Assembly (NCBI GenBank): GCA_022560615.1
Contig: JADFSR010000003.1
Coordinates: forward strand, 62,001-126,000
Length of the DNA: 64,000 nucleotides
DNA from: Gemmatimonadota bacterium
GTDB taxonomy: Bacteria > Gemmatimonadota > Gemmatimonadetes > Longimicrobiales > Gaopeijiaceae
Direction: 5' to 3'
Below the pieces are notes generated by a model. That model saw nothing but the letters and a program-made list of their open reading frames with translations. It made no database searches and was not told the origin of the DNA. Shown piece after piece: positions 24,830 to 32,909 of this stretch. The stretch's first letter is position 1. Each line of letters starts with the position of its first letter. The position numbers were made by a program, and so were the translations under genes.

Positions 24830-27247
24830 ATGCACCCGAAAGACAACCCGCGAGGATTCAGCGAGAGCCTCCGCGCGACCGCGCTTCGGGCCTACCGCAG
24901 CGTGATGGAAGCTCTAGGTCTCGCGCATGGGGAACCCGACCTCACGCCGCCCGAGGATCCGGCGAAGGCGCCTCTGGCGGTGCGCATTACAGAAGTCTAC
25001 TGGCGACGAGTTCGGGACACGGGCCTGGGTGAGAGACAGGCCGCGGCCATGCGAGACGAGCTCAGCCTCCGGGTCGCCGAGTGCCTGAATCACTTCCAGA
25101 GCACGGCCCCCGAGGACGTGGTCGAGCTGGAGCGAACGCTCGAGCACTATGACCGCCTCCGGGAGGAGGCCGGAATCAACCGAAGGCTGTTGGAGGAGCC
25201 CTCCCGACTCCTCCCGGGCGTCCTGGGACATGTGCAGGCGGTGACCGAGGCTCTCTTGGGTGCCATACCGGCGCTGTTCGGCTTCGTCACGGGCCTCCTC
25301 CCCTACCTCGTGACCAGGACGTACGCGAGACGATCTACACCGCCTGAGGAGGCAGAGAGCAGGCTCACAGGCAGCCATCTCCTCGTCGGTGCGCTGTCAT
25401 TCTCCCTGTTCTACGGCGGGCTCATCGGCCTGGTTGCGTGGCAGTTCTCCAATGACGCGACGCTTCTGCTCGCCGTGCTATTAATCCCAACGGGACTGTT
25501 CGCCCTGGGCTACGCCAGGCGTATGCGGACGATCGTCGGCCACCTGGGAGATCGCACAGCTTCCTGGTTCAAGCTGAAGGCGGTCGCTCGCCTGCGAGAT
25601 GCTCAAGGCGAGCTCGTTGGGAGTCTCGACCTCCTGCGCAATCGCTACCGCGAGGAAGTGCTCGGATTGGACCCGCTCCCGGCCCACTTCAAGCGGCGGA
25701 GCACCTGGCACGCGGTCGCTCGCGTGTCGGTGATCGGAGTCTTGACGGCCGGAGCCGTGCTCTTCATCAGGGGATACGTAGACCGTGACATCCAGGGGCT
25801 GCCGCTCGGCCCTTCACCGTGGCAGGAGACGCGCGCATCCGACCCGGCGGAAGCCCAGCGCGAGCTCCTTCGTGACGCGCGGGGCGTGCTCCTGGCTGCC
25901 CAACAACTCGACCGCATGCAGGAGCAAATGGCCGACCTGAGGGCGGAATTCCTACGCGGTGAGCGCGACTTCCTCACCCAGGCGGATCATGACGAGATTA
26001 ATTCCCTCCTGCTCGTCTACCTGGATTTGCGCTCGGCGCTCTTGAAGACCGTTTGGCTCTACCGCGGAGAGAATACGGAAACTTCAGCCACGACGGACGA
26101 CCCGCTCGAAGCGCGTGCGTTCCTGACGGCCTACACCGCCGCGGCGCTCCTCGTGGAAAAGGCTTGGGTGATCTACGACACGTTTCGGGACGACCCGACG
26201 ACGAGACGACAGTTGGACCTCGGCGACCTTGCATGGGGCATTCCTCCAGGCGTCTTCCGCAACCTGGTCGCCGGTCTTTCGAACCAGGCCGTAATGGCCG
26301 AGCTCCAGGAGGCCGAGCGCCGATTCGAATCCGATCGCGCTGAAGGTCGCGTGCCCCGGGGAGCTCCATGGAGCGACCTTGCCGTGCGAGCCGCGCTAGC
26401 TCGTCCGGCTCTCGAGCAAGTCTTCGACGACATCGGAAGACGCAGGCTCAAGCGTGCGTTCGGGGAGCTGCGCGAGCAGATTCGCGCGCCGGTGGGCGAG
26501 GTCACGCCGATGGTGTCGATGGCGATCAGTCGGTTCCGCTTCAAGGAACGCCCCCCTCATCGCGGACTCATCAGTCCGGAGCAACTAGCGGCTCTCAGGG
26601 CCGAGCTGCGGCCGGGTGACATCCTCATCGAGCGACGCAACTGGTACATCAGCAACGCCCTGTTGCCTGGCTTTTGGCCCCACGCGGCGCTCTATCTGGG
26701 GTCCCCCGAAGAACTGCTCGAGCTCGGGGTCGCGATGGATCCCCGAGCCGCTCCCCACATGGCGGACTTCCAGGGACAGAACGAGCTGGGAGACGACTTC
26801 GCGGTTCTCGAGGCGATCGGCGAGGGCGTCATCTTCACGAGCTTGGAGCGATCGGTCGGCGAGGCGGACGCCGTTGCGGTCCTACGACCGAACCTATCCG
26901 ACGAGGATCTGCGCGAGGCGCTCAGCCGAGCGCTCAGCCACCGCGGAAAGGAGTACGACTTCGACTTCGACTTCGAGACGACCGACCGGCTCGTCTGCAC
27001 GGAGCTCATCTTCCGTGCCTACGACGGCCTCCTACGGATTCCCGAGATGCGCCTCATCATGGGCAAGCCACGGATCTCGGCGAGCGACTACGTGAGGATG
27101 TGGGCGGACGGCCGCCAGTCCGACGCCCCCCAACTCGAGCTCGTCCGCTTCCTCGACTTCGACGAGCCGAACGGCGTCGCCGTGGAAGCCGATGCGGAGA
27201 CGCTGGTCGAAACGCTCGAGCGCTCCCGGTTCACCTTCCGAAACTGA
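24830..27247 (+). CDS. Large membrane protein with a C-terminal YiiX-like (NlpC/P60-related) hydrolase domain
   Basis: The 805-residue protein starts at ATG 24830, preceded by ggaagg. The N-terminal ~290 residues are helical with two hydrophobic regions ('LLGAIPALFGFVTGLLPYL' and 'SFSLFYGGLIGLVAW' ... 'LLLAVLLIPTGLFALGYA'). They recall the membrane-associated tail that follows the PlsC domain in large glycerophosphate acyltransferases, but no catalytic H-x4-D domain is present. A further hydrophobic segment lies near 305-325. The C-terminal ~210 residues carry 'LRPGDILIERRNWYISNALLPG' (shortened) with 'FWPHAALYLG', 'VLEAIGEGV' and 'DRLVCTELIFRAYDG'. These are the His, Glu and Cys blocks of permuted papain-like YiiX/YebB enzymes. 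Action on lipid or peptidoglycan at the envelope is inferred. Confidence 0.72.
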   Translation: MHPKDNPRGFSESLRATALRAYRSVMEALGLAHGEPDLTPPEDPAKAPLAVRITEVYWRRVRDTGLGERQAAAMRDELSLRVAECLNHFQSTAPEDVVELERTLEHYDRLREEAGINRRLLEEPSRLLPGVLGHVQAVTEALLGAIPALFGFVTGLLPYLVTRTYARRSTPPEEAESRLTGSHLLVGALSFSLFYGGLIGLVAWQFSNDATLLLAVLLIPTGLFALGYARRMRTIVGHLGDRTASWFKLKAVARLRDAQGELVGSLDLLRNRYREEVLGLDPLPAHFKRRSTWHAVARVSVIGVLTAGAVLFIRGYVDRDIQGLPLGPSPWQETRASDPAEAQRELLRDARGVLLAAQQLDRMQEQMADLRAEFLRGERDFLTQADHDEINSLLLVYLDLRSALLKTVWLYRGENTETSATTDDPLEARAFLTAYTAAALLVEKAWVIYDTFRDDPTTRRQLDLGDLAWGIPPGVFRNLVAGLSNQAVMAELQEAERRFESDRAEGRVPRGAPWSDLAVRAALARPALEQVFDDIGRRRLKRAFGELREQIRAPVGEVTPMVSMAISRFRFKERPPHRGLISPEQLAALRAELRPGDILIERRNWYISNALLPGFWPHAALYLGSPEELLELGVAMDPRAAPHMADFQGQNELGDDFAVLEAIGEGVIFTSLERSVGEADAVAVLRPNLSDEDLREALSRALSHRGKEYDFDFDFETTDRLVCTELIFRAYDGLLRIPEMRLIMGKPRISASDYVRMWADGRQSDAPQLELVRFLDFDEPNGVAVEADAETLVETLERSRFTFRN

Positions 27248-28188
27248 TGGGAGATGCGAGTCGGAACGGTCAGGGCGCGGCTAGCCTGGCACACTCGAGC
27301 GATCGACTCGCCCCAGCCGTCGACGGGATACGAGCTCGGCAGGCAGTTCGGGGAAGGAGCCCAGCACTTCTGGTTCGCCGAGCGCAGTCAGATCTATCCG
27401 ACGCTGAAGCGCATGCGGGATCGGGCGTGGCTCAGCACCAACGCGGATGCTACGGCTGGAGTGTTCGCGTAGCTCCTGCGAAGCCACTCGTCCGAGCGGC
27501 GTGCTGACGCCTGAGGCACTGGCGGACGTCCTTCATCCGGCAGTGGCCGCAGCGGTGTTGGGATGGCAGGTTGGGACCCTGCAGGCCCAGCGGGGCAACC
27601 CCGACAGCGCACCTCCCGAAGCCGAGCCGTGACTCCACGTGAAGCAAGCGATCAGTTGGGCCTCGACATGCCCGAGCGCCCCTGGCCCAGCCAGTCATGC
27701 GGTTTGGCTACCTGGAGGCGACCGGAATCATCAAATGCGCGTATGGGGTGTCAGGCCACATCACCCACGGGCCGCCGGTGAGATGATCAGTCGAGATGCC
27801 CTCCAGGTAGGACCGCCCCGAATCCGCATCATCATCGGCTCAGATCAGCAAATCGCGAGCAGATCCAGCCACAGCAACACAAACGGCAGCCCCAGCGCGA
27901 AGAGCTCCGACACGATGCTCACGCTCACGAAGCCCGTCGAGGAAGGGCCCCCGCCCACACGAAGGCAACCGGGCGCAGCAGAGGCTGCCCGAAGGGGTGT
28001 GGGTCGCCGACGATCTGAGGCGCGCGGCGGACCTCATCCTGTCGGATTCGCGGCGTTGACCCGGTCTTTCGCCTCGGATAGCTTTTCAGGCCAGAAACCT
28101 CGCCCTTGGGGGTGGGTATTCAGAGCTGTGGAGACGGACCCGAGGCTCCACGGCAGGTAGATCGAGATATCAGGAGGATGTCGGCGCC
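27248..28188. other. 940-bp region without an intact gene
   Basis: The left part holds a PadR-like fragment (27254-27472). Further right I see an inverted 10-bp pair, tacctggagg (27709-27718) and cctccaggta (27800-27809), and short protein-like stretches on the plus strand (for example 'EGVWVADDLRRAADLILSD' ending near 28060) that look like another gene tail. The last 60 bases before 28189 contain the ribosome binding site aggagg for the A-type carrier gene. No RNA gene was recognised. Confidence 0.5.
27254..27472 (+). pseudogene. Truncated PadR-family transcriptional regulator
   Basis: The 72-codon frame contains 'STGYELGRQFGEGAQHFW' and 'SQIYPTLKRMRDRAWL', which together are the helix-turn-helix and wing of PadR-family regulators (consensus G-Y-[ED]-L ... 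F-W ... Q-I-Y-P-x-L-x-R-M-x-x-x-G-W-L). The first helix is only partly kept, and after the wing the frame ends at 27472 without the C-terminal dimerisation domain. A functional PadR has 110-180 residues. It sits right after the YiiX-like gene. Confidence 0.7.
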
Positions 28189-28515
28189 ATGGTGACGATG
28201 ACGAGTTCGGCGAGCGAAAAAGTCCAGGACTTCATACGGGAGCACGGCGTCGAGGGTGACGTTGGAGTCCGCGTTGCGGTGCTACCCGGTGGGTGCTCCG
28301 GCTTTCAGTACGGTTTGAACGTCGAGGACGGTCCCGAAGCGGACGACGAAGTGCTCGACGTCAACGGCGTGAAGGTGTTCGTGGACCCGTTCAGCGCGCA
28401 GTACTTGGAAGGTGTCGAGATCGACTACGTCACGAGCATGATGGGTCAGGGCTTCACTTTCCAGAATCCCAAGGCGAGCGGCGGTTGCGGGTGCGGGAGC
28501 TCGTTCACGGTTTGA
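28189..28515 (+). CDS. A-type iron-sulfur carrier (IscA/ErpA/HesB family)
   Basis: The 108-residue protein starts at ATG 28189, with aggagg 13-18 bases upstream; an ATG three codons later is also possible. The three family cysteines are present in 'LPGGCSGFQYGL' and the terminal 'GGCGCGSSF'. Such proteins bind and pass on Fe-S clusters to apo-enzymes. Several possible clients are in the window: MoaA and the radical SAM selenoprotein need [4Fe-4S] clusters. It is a single gene with remnant sequence on both sides. Confidence 0.95.
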   Translation: MVTMTSSASEKVQDFIREHGVEGDVGVRVAVLPGGCSGFQYGLNVEDGPEADDEVLDVNGVKVFVDPFSAQYLEGVEIDYVTSMMGQGFTFQNPKASGGCGCGSSFTV

Positions 28516-28841
28516 CGCCCAGCCGGCGCTGACGAACGGACTCGGCGCTCTGACCCGAGCCGGTCGGCATCGTTACCTTCACGGCTCGAGTCGCTCCGAC
28601 TCGCGTAGGATCACGCGCAGTCGAGGCAGGCGATCCCAGGTGTGGAAGGGGTCGGGCGCGCCGGGGCGAGCTCACCTTCTCCCCGCCCTGGACTCCCGAG
28701 CGTATCAGCATCCATGCCTACCATCCGGACGTCACGGGTCCCTGTGCGTGCCGGAAGCCGGGCGACGGTCATGTATCTGCAGGCAGCGGCCGACACAATG
28801 GTGCTCGCGCCGCCCGGCTCCAGTGATCTAGCAGCCGGCGC
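28516..28841. other. 325-bp region without a recognised gene
   Basis: Nothing here is convincing as a gene. On the minus strand a short stretch, 'PDPFHTWDRLPRLRVILRE', between two stop codons (about 28583-28670) has protein-like composition and may be a remnant. No terminator with a T-run follows the A-type carrier gene. Confidence 0.4.
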
Positions 28842-29351
28842 TCACGTCCGGATCCGGTCCTTGAAGAAAGCCTGACCGTGCCAGGTCTCGGTTGCCGGCC
28901 GCTCGAGCGCGCCCGCCCGAGCTTGCTCCACACGTGTCAGGCTCGTGTCGAACACGCGCGCGTCGGGTCCGATTCCCCCGTCCGCCGCGAGAGCTCGGAA
29001 CTCGGCGCGCGACAGAGTCAGGATCTCGGTCCCGTCCCGGAACCAGACGGGCGCACGGTCGACCAGGGTGACGCCGAGCTCTCCGCCGAAATCCTCCAGG
29101 CGATTCACGAGCGCGTCGATCGCACAACCCGAGGGCGCCTCCGCATCGACGTCCACACCCACGAGCAGGAAGCGGCCTTCGCGCAGCTCCCGACCCGATT
29201 TCAGGGGCAGGCCATGTGCCGTCCAGGAGGCCAGAAACTCGTCGACCGCCTCCAGGCATGCTCGGGCCTCGACGTGCGTCAGGGTCCGGCTCGCCGGAAA
29301 GACCCAGAGGCGGCCATGGCCCGGCAGCGCTTCGAACGGTACTCGTGGCAC
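28842..29351 (-). CDS. Conserved protein of unknown function (~170 residues)
   Basis: The 169-residue protein starts at GTG 29351. It contains 'HGRLWVFPASRTLTHVEA', 'LASWTAHGLPLKSG', 'FLLVGVDVDAEAPSGCAIDAL' (shortened) and 'RAPVWFRDG'. This order matches a small family often labelled 'ABC transporter ATPase' in Bacteroidota annotation although it has no P-loop. A conserved S-G-C-[AS]-I-D motif is its hallmark. There is no signal peptide or membrane span. Function is unknown. A tiny hydrophobic frame ends one base before its start codon. Confidence 0.75.
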   Translation of the reverse strand: MPRVPFEALPGHGRLWVFPASRTLTHVEARACLEAVDEFLASWTAHGLPLKSGRELREGRFLLVGVDVDAEAPSGCAIDALVNRLEDFGGELGVTLVDRAPVWFRDGTEILTLSRAEFRALAADGGIGPDARVFDTSLTRVEQARAGALERPATETWHGQAFFKDRIRT

Positions 29352-29352
29352 G

Positions 29353-29448
29353 TCAGCCCCGTACCGGCCCGTACACCACGACGACCAGGCACGCCAGGAC
29401 GAACAGGAGCCTGGCGCACGTGTCTTGTTCCGTACGGTCGAAGTTCAT
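29353..29448 (-). CDS. Possible 31-residue membrane peptide
   Basis: A minus-strand ATG at 29448 opens 'MNFDRTEQDTCARLL' followed by a single hydrophobic helix ('FVLACLVVVVYG') and stops at 29353, one base before the GTG of the next gene. Tight spacing and a clean membrane helix favour a real small protein, possibly coupled to its neighbour. No good ribosome binding site is visible, so confidence is low. Confidence 0.3.
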   Translation of the reverse strand: MNFDRTEQDTCARLLFVLACLVVVVYGPVRG

Positions 29449-29602
29449 GGACGACTGGTGGAGGCGTTCGGGGCGGCCAGCGGCGAAGGGTACCCTCAAC
29501 GCCCCAGGAGTGCCATAACTTTCCCAATTCGTGCTGGGCATGAAAAATAGATAACGTACGTAAGAAAATTATTAAATTTCCATAAGGTCGGAGCGTTGCG
29601 AG

Positions 29603-29893
29603 GTGGCGAACAGCGAAAAGCGGATCGATCTCAGGAAAGCACTGCTGAACCCTGCGCTTGTATTCCTTGGTCCCGAGGATGTGCTTAAACGGGACGAGTT
29701 GACTCGCGAACAGAAGATCGAAGTCTTGCGTCGGTGGAAATTCGATGCGCTACAACTTCAAGTCGCGGACGAAGAGAACATGCGAAGCGAGCAATCCTCG
29801 GATATTCTAGACCGGGTGCTGCAAGCGCTCCATGCGCTGAACGCGAGTCCCAATCTCGAAGATTCGCCGTCCACGAAGCACGGCGGCGTTTGA
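29603..29893 (+). CDS. Small conserved protein of unknown function (V-A-x-E-E-x-M family)
   Basis: The 96-residue protein starts at GTG 29603. Its core, 'NPALVFLGPEDVLKRDELTR', 'EQKIEVLRRWKFDALQLQVA' and 'DEENM', matches a small family widespread in Pseudomonadota whose consensus is F-x-x-P-x-x-V-x-x-D-x-x-L-[ST]-x-E-x-K-x-x-I-L-x-x-W-x-x-D-A. No function has been assigned that I know of. The 80 bases before it are unusually AT-rich for this window (29528-29585), so it probably has its own promoter. It lies 44 bases before moaA. Confidence 0.78.
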   Translation: MANSEKRIDLRKALLNPALVFLGPEDVLKRDELTREQKIEVLRRWKFDALQLQVADEENMRSEQSSDILDRVLQALHALNASPNLEDSPSTKHGGV

Positions 29894-29937
29894 TTTCAAC
29901 TTTCGCCGCCAGGCAGTTGAGCGGGAGAAGGCGCACA

Positions 29938-30954
29938 ATGCTGGACACGTTCGGCCGGCCTCTCAAGAGCCTCCGGGTCTCACTGATCGACAAATGCAAC
30001 CTGCGTTGCCAGTACTGTATGCCCGAGGAGGAGTATGTCTGGTTGCCTCGCGACGACATCCTCACCGTCGAAGAGATCGGGGATCTCGTCGATGTCTTCA
30101 CCGAGCTTGGGGTGGATAAGGTGCGGCTCACAGGAGGCGAGCCGCTGCTCCGCCGCGAAGTTGTGGATGTGGTGGAGCGCGTAGCGGCAAACCCGGACGT
30201 TCGTGACCTGAGCATGACCACCAATGGTGTGTTGCTGGCGAAACAGGCGGAGTCCCTCCGGAGCGCGGGCCTGGACCGGGTCAGCGTGAGCCTCGATACG
30301 TTACGGCCGCAGCGGTTCGAGCAGCTCACGCGCCGCAACCGTCTCCCCGAGGTGCTCGAAGGGATCGATGCCGCCGCGGAGGGCGGGTTGAAACCCCTCA
30401 AGATCAATACCGTGGTTATGCGCGGGTACAACGATGACGAGCTCACCGACTTGATCGACTTCGCTAAAGATCGGGGCGCAGAAGTCCGTTTCATCGAATA
30501 CATGGACGTCGGCGGCGCAACGCGGTGGACGATGGACATGGTCGTTTCAAGTAGGGAGATACTGAGCCGGCTGGCGAGGCACTATGGACCGATCGAGCCG
30601 CTGCTCGACAATGGCTCGGCTCCGGCGAACCGCTATGCGCTGCCCAACGGGACGACCTTCGGCATCATCGCCTCGACAACCGAACCATTCTGCCGTGCCT
30701 GCGACCGGAGCCGGCTCACTGCCGATGGGATGTGGTTCCTGTGTCTGTACGGGGCCCACGGGATCGACCTTCGGCGACCTCTGCGAGAGGGGGCCTCCCA
30801 AGACGAGATCAGGTCGCTGATCGTGCGCGGTTGGACAAATCGTGCCGATCGCGGGGCCGAGGATCGGAAGGCGCTGGGCTCCCGGGGCCCTCTCTATCAG
30901 ATCAAGGATCTACGTAAAGATCCGCACCGGGAGATGCACACGCGGGGTGGATGA
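29938..30954 (+). CDS. moaA: GTP 3',8-cyclase, molybdenum cofactor biosynthesis
   Basis: The 338-residue protein starts at ATG 29938, preceded by gggagaagg. The radical SAM cluster ligands are C20-N-L-R-C24-Q-Y-C27. The SAM-binding 'LTGGEPLLRRE' follows, and the second cluster uses C252-R-A-C255 and C269 in 'EPFCRACDRSRLTADG' and 'WFLCLYG'. The chain ends in Gly-Gly as required for MoaA activation. It converts GTP to (8S)-3',8-cyclo-7,8-dihydroguanosine 5'-triphosphate. No other moa or moe gene lies in the window. Confidence 0.95.
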   Translation: MLDTFGRPLKSLRVSLIDKCNLRCQYCMPEEEYVWLPRDDILTVEEIGDLVDVFTELGVDKVRLTGGEPLLRREVVDVVERVAANPDVRDLSMTTNGVLLAKQAESLRSAGLDRVSVSLDTLRPQRFEQLTRRNRLPEVLEGIDAAAEGGLKPLKINTVVMRGYNDDELTDLIDFAKDRGAEVRFIEYMDVGGATRWTMDMVVSSREILSRLARHYGPIEPLLDNGSAPANRYALPNGTTFGIIASTTEPFCRACDRSRLTADGMWFLCLYGAHGIDLRRPLREGASQDEIRSLIVRGWTNRADRGAEDRKALGSRGPLYQIKDLRKDPHREMHTRGG

Positions 30955-31342
30955 CGGTGCGGCTTGGAAGTCCTCATGGGTCCACCGGGCGATAAACTCG
31001 GCGTACGGCTCCCGGACCTCGAGACGGCCCCACGCGCGCGACCGTATAGGCCACCTCGACGCCGTAGAAGAGTGCCAGCAGCACCTGGAACGGCGCGGAG
31101 TAGCCCGGGGCGGCGATCAGAAAGTCGACGTAGCGCTGGTACGACCGGGTGGAGCTCGGCGCCCAGAAGGAGGGACCTGGCCTCGGCATGCGCCTCGAAC
31201 CAATCGAGCTCGTCGCCGAGGGCCGAGAGGGCCCGTGATCAAGGCGCTATCAACTAGCCGGGCGTCCCCCTACGTTCGGACGCCTACTTAAATCTGACGA
31301 TCGAAGCGGGTCATTATGTACCGCCATGGGGTATCCTCGCCA
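30955..31342. other. Intergenic region between moaA and the radical SAM selenoprotein gene
   Basis: The space is mostly occupied by a broken TenA-family gene on the minus strand (30957-31250). The last 90 bases carry an AT-richer stretch (cctacttaaatctgacg near 31283) and probably the promoter of the radical SAM gene. No clear riboswitch was recognised. Confidence 0.5.
30957..31250 (-). pseudogene. TenA/PqqC-family gene remnant with two frameshifts
   Basis: Read on the minus strand, three pieces in different frames join into one TenA-like sequence: 'ALGDELDWFEAHAEARSLL' with 'GAELHP' (31243-31160), then 'YQRYVDFLIAAPGYSAPFQ' with 'VLLALFYGVEVAYTVA' (31143-31039), then 'AWGRLEVREPYAEFIARW' with 'THEDFQA' (31037-30963). 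The middle piece contains the family's helix around F-Y-x-V-E-x-A-Y. The first ~80 residues and the C-terminus are absent. Homologues deaminate thiamine derivatives or act in cofactor pathways. Two sequencing errors could fake the shifts but not the missing ends. Confidence 0.7.
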
Positions 31343-32779
31343 ATGAACGTGCTCCTCATCTCCTGCTATGAGCTCGGCCATCAGCCGTACGGGGTGGCGT
31401 CCGCTGGAGCACACCTACTCGCTGGAGGCCGCCATCAAGTGGAGTGCCTGGATCTCGCCGTGGAGGTTCTCGACGAGGCCAAGGTCCACCGAGCTGACTT
31501 TGTGGGGATCTCGACTCCCATGCACACGGCGATCCGACTCGGTGTCAAAGCCGGTGAGCTGGTCCGGGGGTTGAATCCGCGGTGCCACATCTGCTACTTC
31601 GGGCTCTACGCTTCTCTTAACGAGGACTACCTCCTCGACGGCATAGCCGACAGCGTGATCGGCGGTGAATTTGAGACGCCGCTCACTCAGCACGTCGACC
31701 GCTTGGCGGAAAATGGATCGCCCGCCCCCGGAGGCGTCTCTCTCGCTGAGCTGCGCGGTCCGCCGAACCTGTCTCGACAGCAGTTTCTCCCGCCGGCGCG
31801 ACACTTACTACCTCCCCTGGAGAAGTATGCCCGCCTCAGGACCTCCGAGGGAGAGCTCCGGCTTGTGGGACACGTCGAAGCGAGCCGCGGTTGTGCTCAC
31901 CGGTGCCGCCACTGCCCGATCCCCGCTGTCTATGAGGGGAGGCTTCGAATAGTTCAGCGGGAGGTCGTGCTCGCAGATATCGACAACCTTGTGCACATGG
32001 GTGCGCAGCACATCAACTTTGGTGACCCAGATTTCCTGAACGGTGTGAAGCACTCACTCGGGATTGTTCGGGAGATGCGCAACCGCCACCCCGAGCTGAG
32101 CTTCGACTTCACGGCCAAGATCGAGCACCTGATCCAGCATCGTGACGCGGTCATGGAGCTCGCAGCGCTGGGGTGCGTCTTCGTTCTGTCCGCCGTGGAG
32201 AGTGTGGACGACCGTGTTCTCCGGTATCTCGACAAGGGTCACACCCGCGATGACGTGGTCGCTGCCCTGGAGATTACCCGGGCCGCCGACGTAGCGCTTC
32301 GCCCCTCGCTGCTGCCTTTCACGCCTTGGACGACGCTGTCGGGGTATTTGGAGCTGCTCGACTTCGTGCAGGATCACGATCTGGTATATCAGCTCGATCC
32401 AGTACAGTACTCCATCAGGCTCCTTCTGCCTCCGGGGTCATGGCTCCTTGACATTCCGGAAATCCAACCCCACGTGGGGAGCCTGATTCAGGAGGACTTC
32501 ATGTACACGTGGCGGCATCCGGATCCCCGTGTGGACATGCTACAACGGCAGGTCGCTCGAGCCGCTGAAGAAGCGGCCGGCTCCGGTGAAGACCCGGCGA
32601 CGACCTTCAACCGGATCAAGGAGCTTGCCCTTTCGACTATTCTCGGCCAGCCGACCGTAGCCCGGCCCCGATACCGCCGTCGAAGTGCTAGACCGCCGCA
32701 TCTGACTGAAGCGTGGTTCTGCTGAGCTGAGCCGACCGAGAGTCAGTTCGGCTCTGTGGCGACGGGATTGGAAAGCTAG
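31343..32779 (+). CDS. B12-binding-type radical SAM selenoprotein with a C-U-A-E-P tail
   Basis: From ATG 31343 the frame gives 460 residues to a TGA at 32723-32725. It then continues A-E-P-T-E-S-Q-F-G-S-V-A-T-G-L-E-S to TAG 32777-32779, giving 478 residues with selenocysteine at 461 next to Cys460. The N-terminal ~120 residues follow the cobalamin-binding radical SAM plan ('GHQPYGVASAGAHLL', 'FVGISTPMHTAIRLG', 'VIGGEFETPL'). The cluster motif is C184-A-H-R-C188-R-H-C191, followed by a TIM-barrel ('INFGDPDFLNG', 'ECVLSAVES'-like strand). The Cys-Sec-Ala-Glu-Pro ending matches the known CUAEP/CCAEP-tail radical SAM group, in which some members have Cys instead of Sec. Its substrate is unknown. 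Sec machinery must be encoded elsewhere. Confidence 0.85.
32723..32760 (+). promoter_or_regulatory. Selenocysteine codon and candidate bacterial SECIS hairpin
   Basis: TGA 32723-32725 is followed after three bases by a 7-bp stem, gagccga (32729-32735) with tcggctc (32748-32754), and a 12-base loop ccgagagtcagt. Bacterial SECIS elements are short hairpins lying directly after the UGA inside the coding region and are bound by SelB. The apical loop here is 11-22 bases from the UGA, at or slightly inside the usual distance. The stem also lies in translated sequence, as expected. Confidence 0.65.
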
Positions 32780-32909
32780 ACGATGCCAGGGCCGGGACGG
32801 TGCACAGCCTGGGCGGCTCCCCGCACCCTCTCGCCGAGTACACGTCCCTGTAGTGCTGGTAGAGGGCGGCTTGCGCCTTCCCGTCCCCGGCCCAGGATCT
32901 TAGATCTCC
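32780..32909. other. Spacer after the selenoprotein gene, with possible gene remnant
   Basis: The minus strand between 32906 and 32770 reads 'GKAQAALYQHYRDVYSARG' and then a cysteine pair ('CGEPPRLCTV'), which resembles the tail of a larger protein but has no intact body. The plus strand leads into the GTG of the DUF309 gene. Confidence 0.35.

Noticed and set aside
27639-28160. A 173-codon plus-strand gene in the gap before the A-type carrier
   Set aside because: Composition is irregular with no recognisable motif, and a different frame in the same region looks more protein-like; treated as non-coding.
28642-28875. A 77-codon plus-strand gene after the A-type carrier
   Set aside because: No ribosome binding site, low-complexity Ser/Arg/Ala composition and overlap with the end of the conserved minus-strand gene.
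31343-32725. A radical SAM protein ending at TGA 32723
   Set aside because: Ending here cuts between Cys460 and Ala-Glu-Pro. The downstream frame, hairpin and known C-U/C-A-E-P tail make read-through the better reading.
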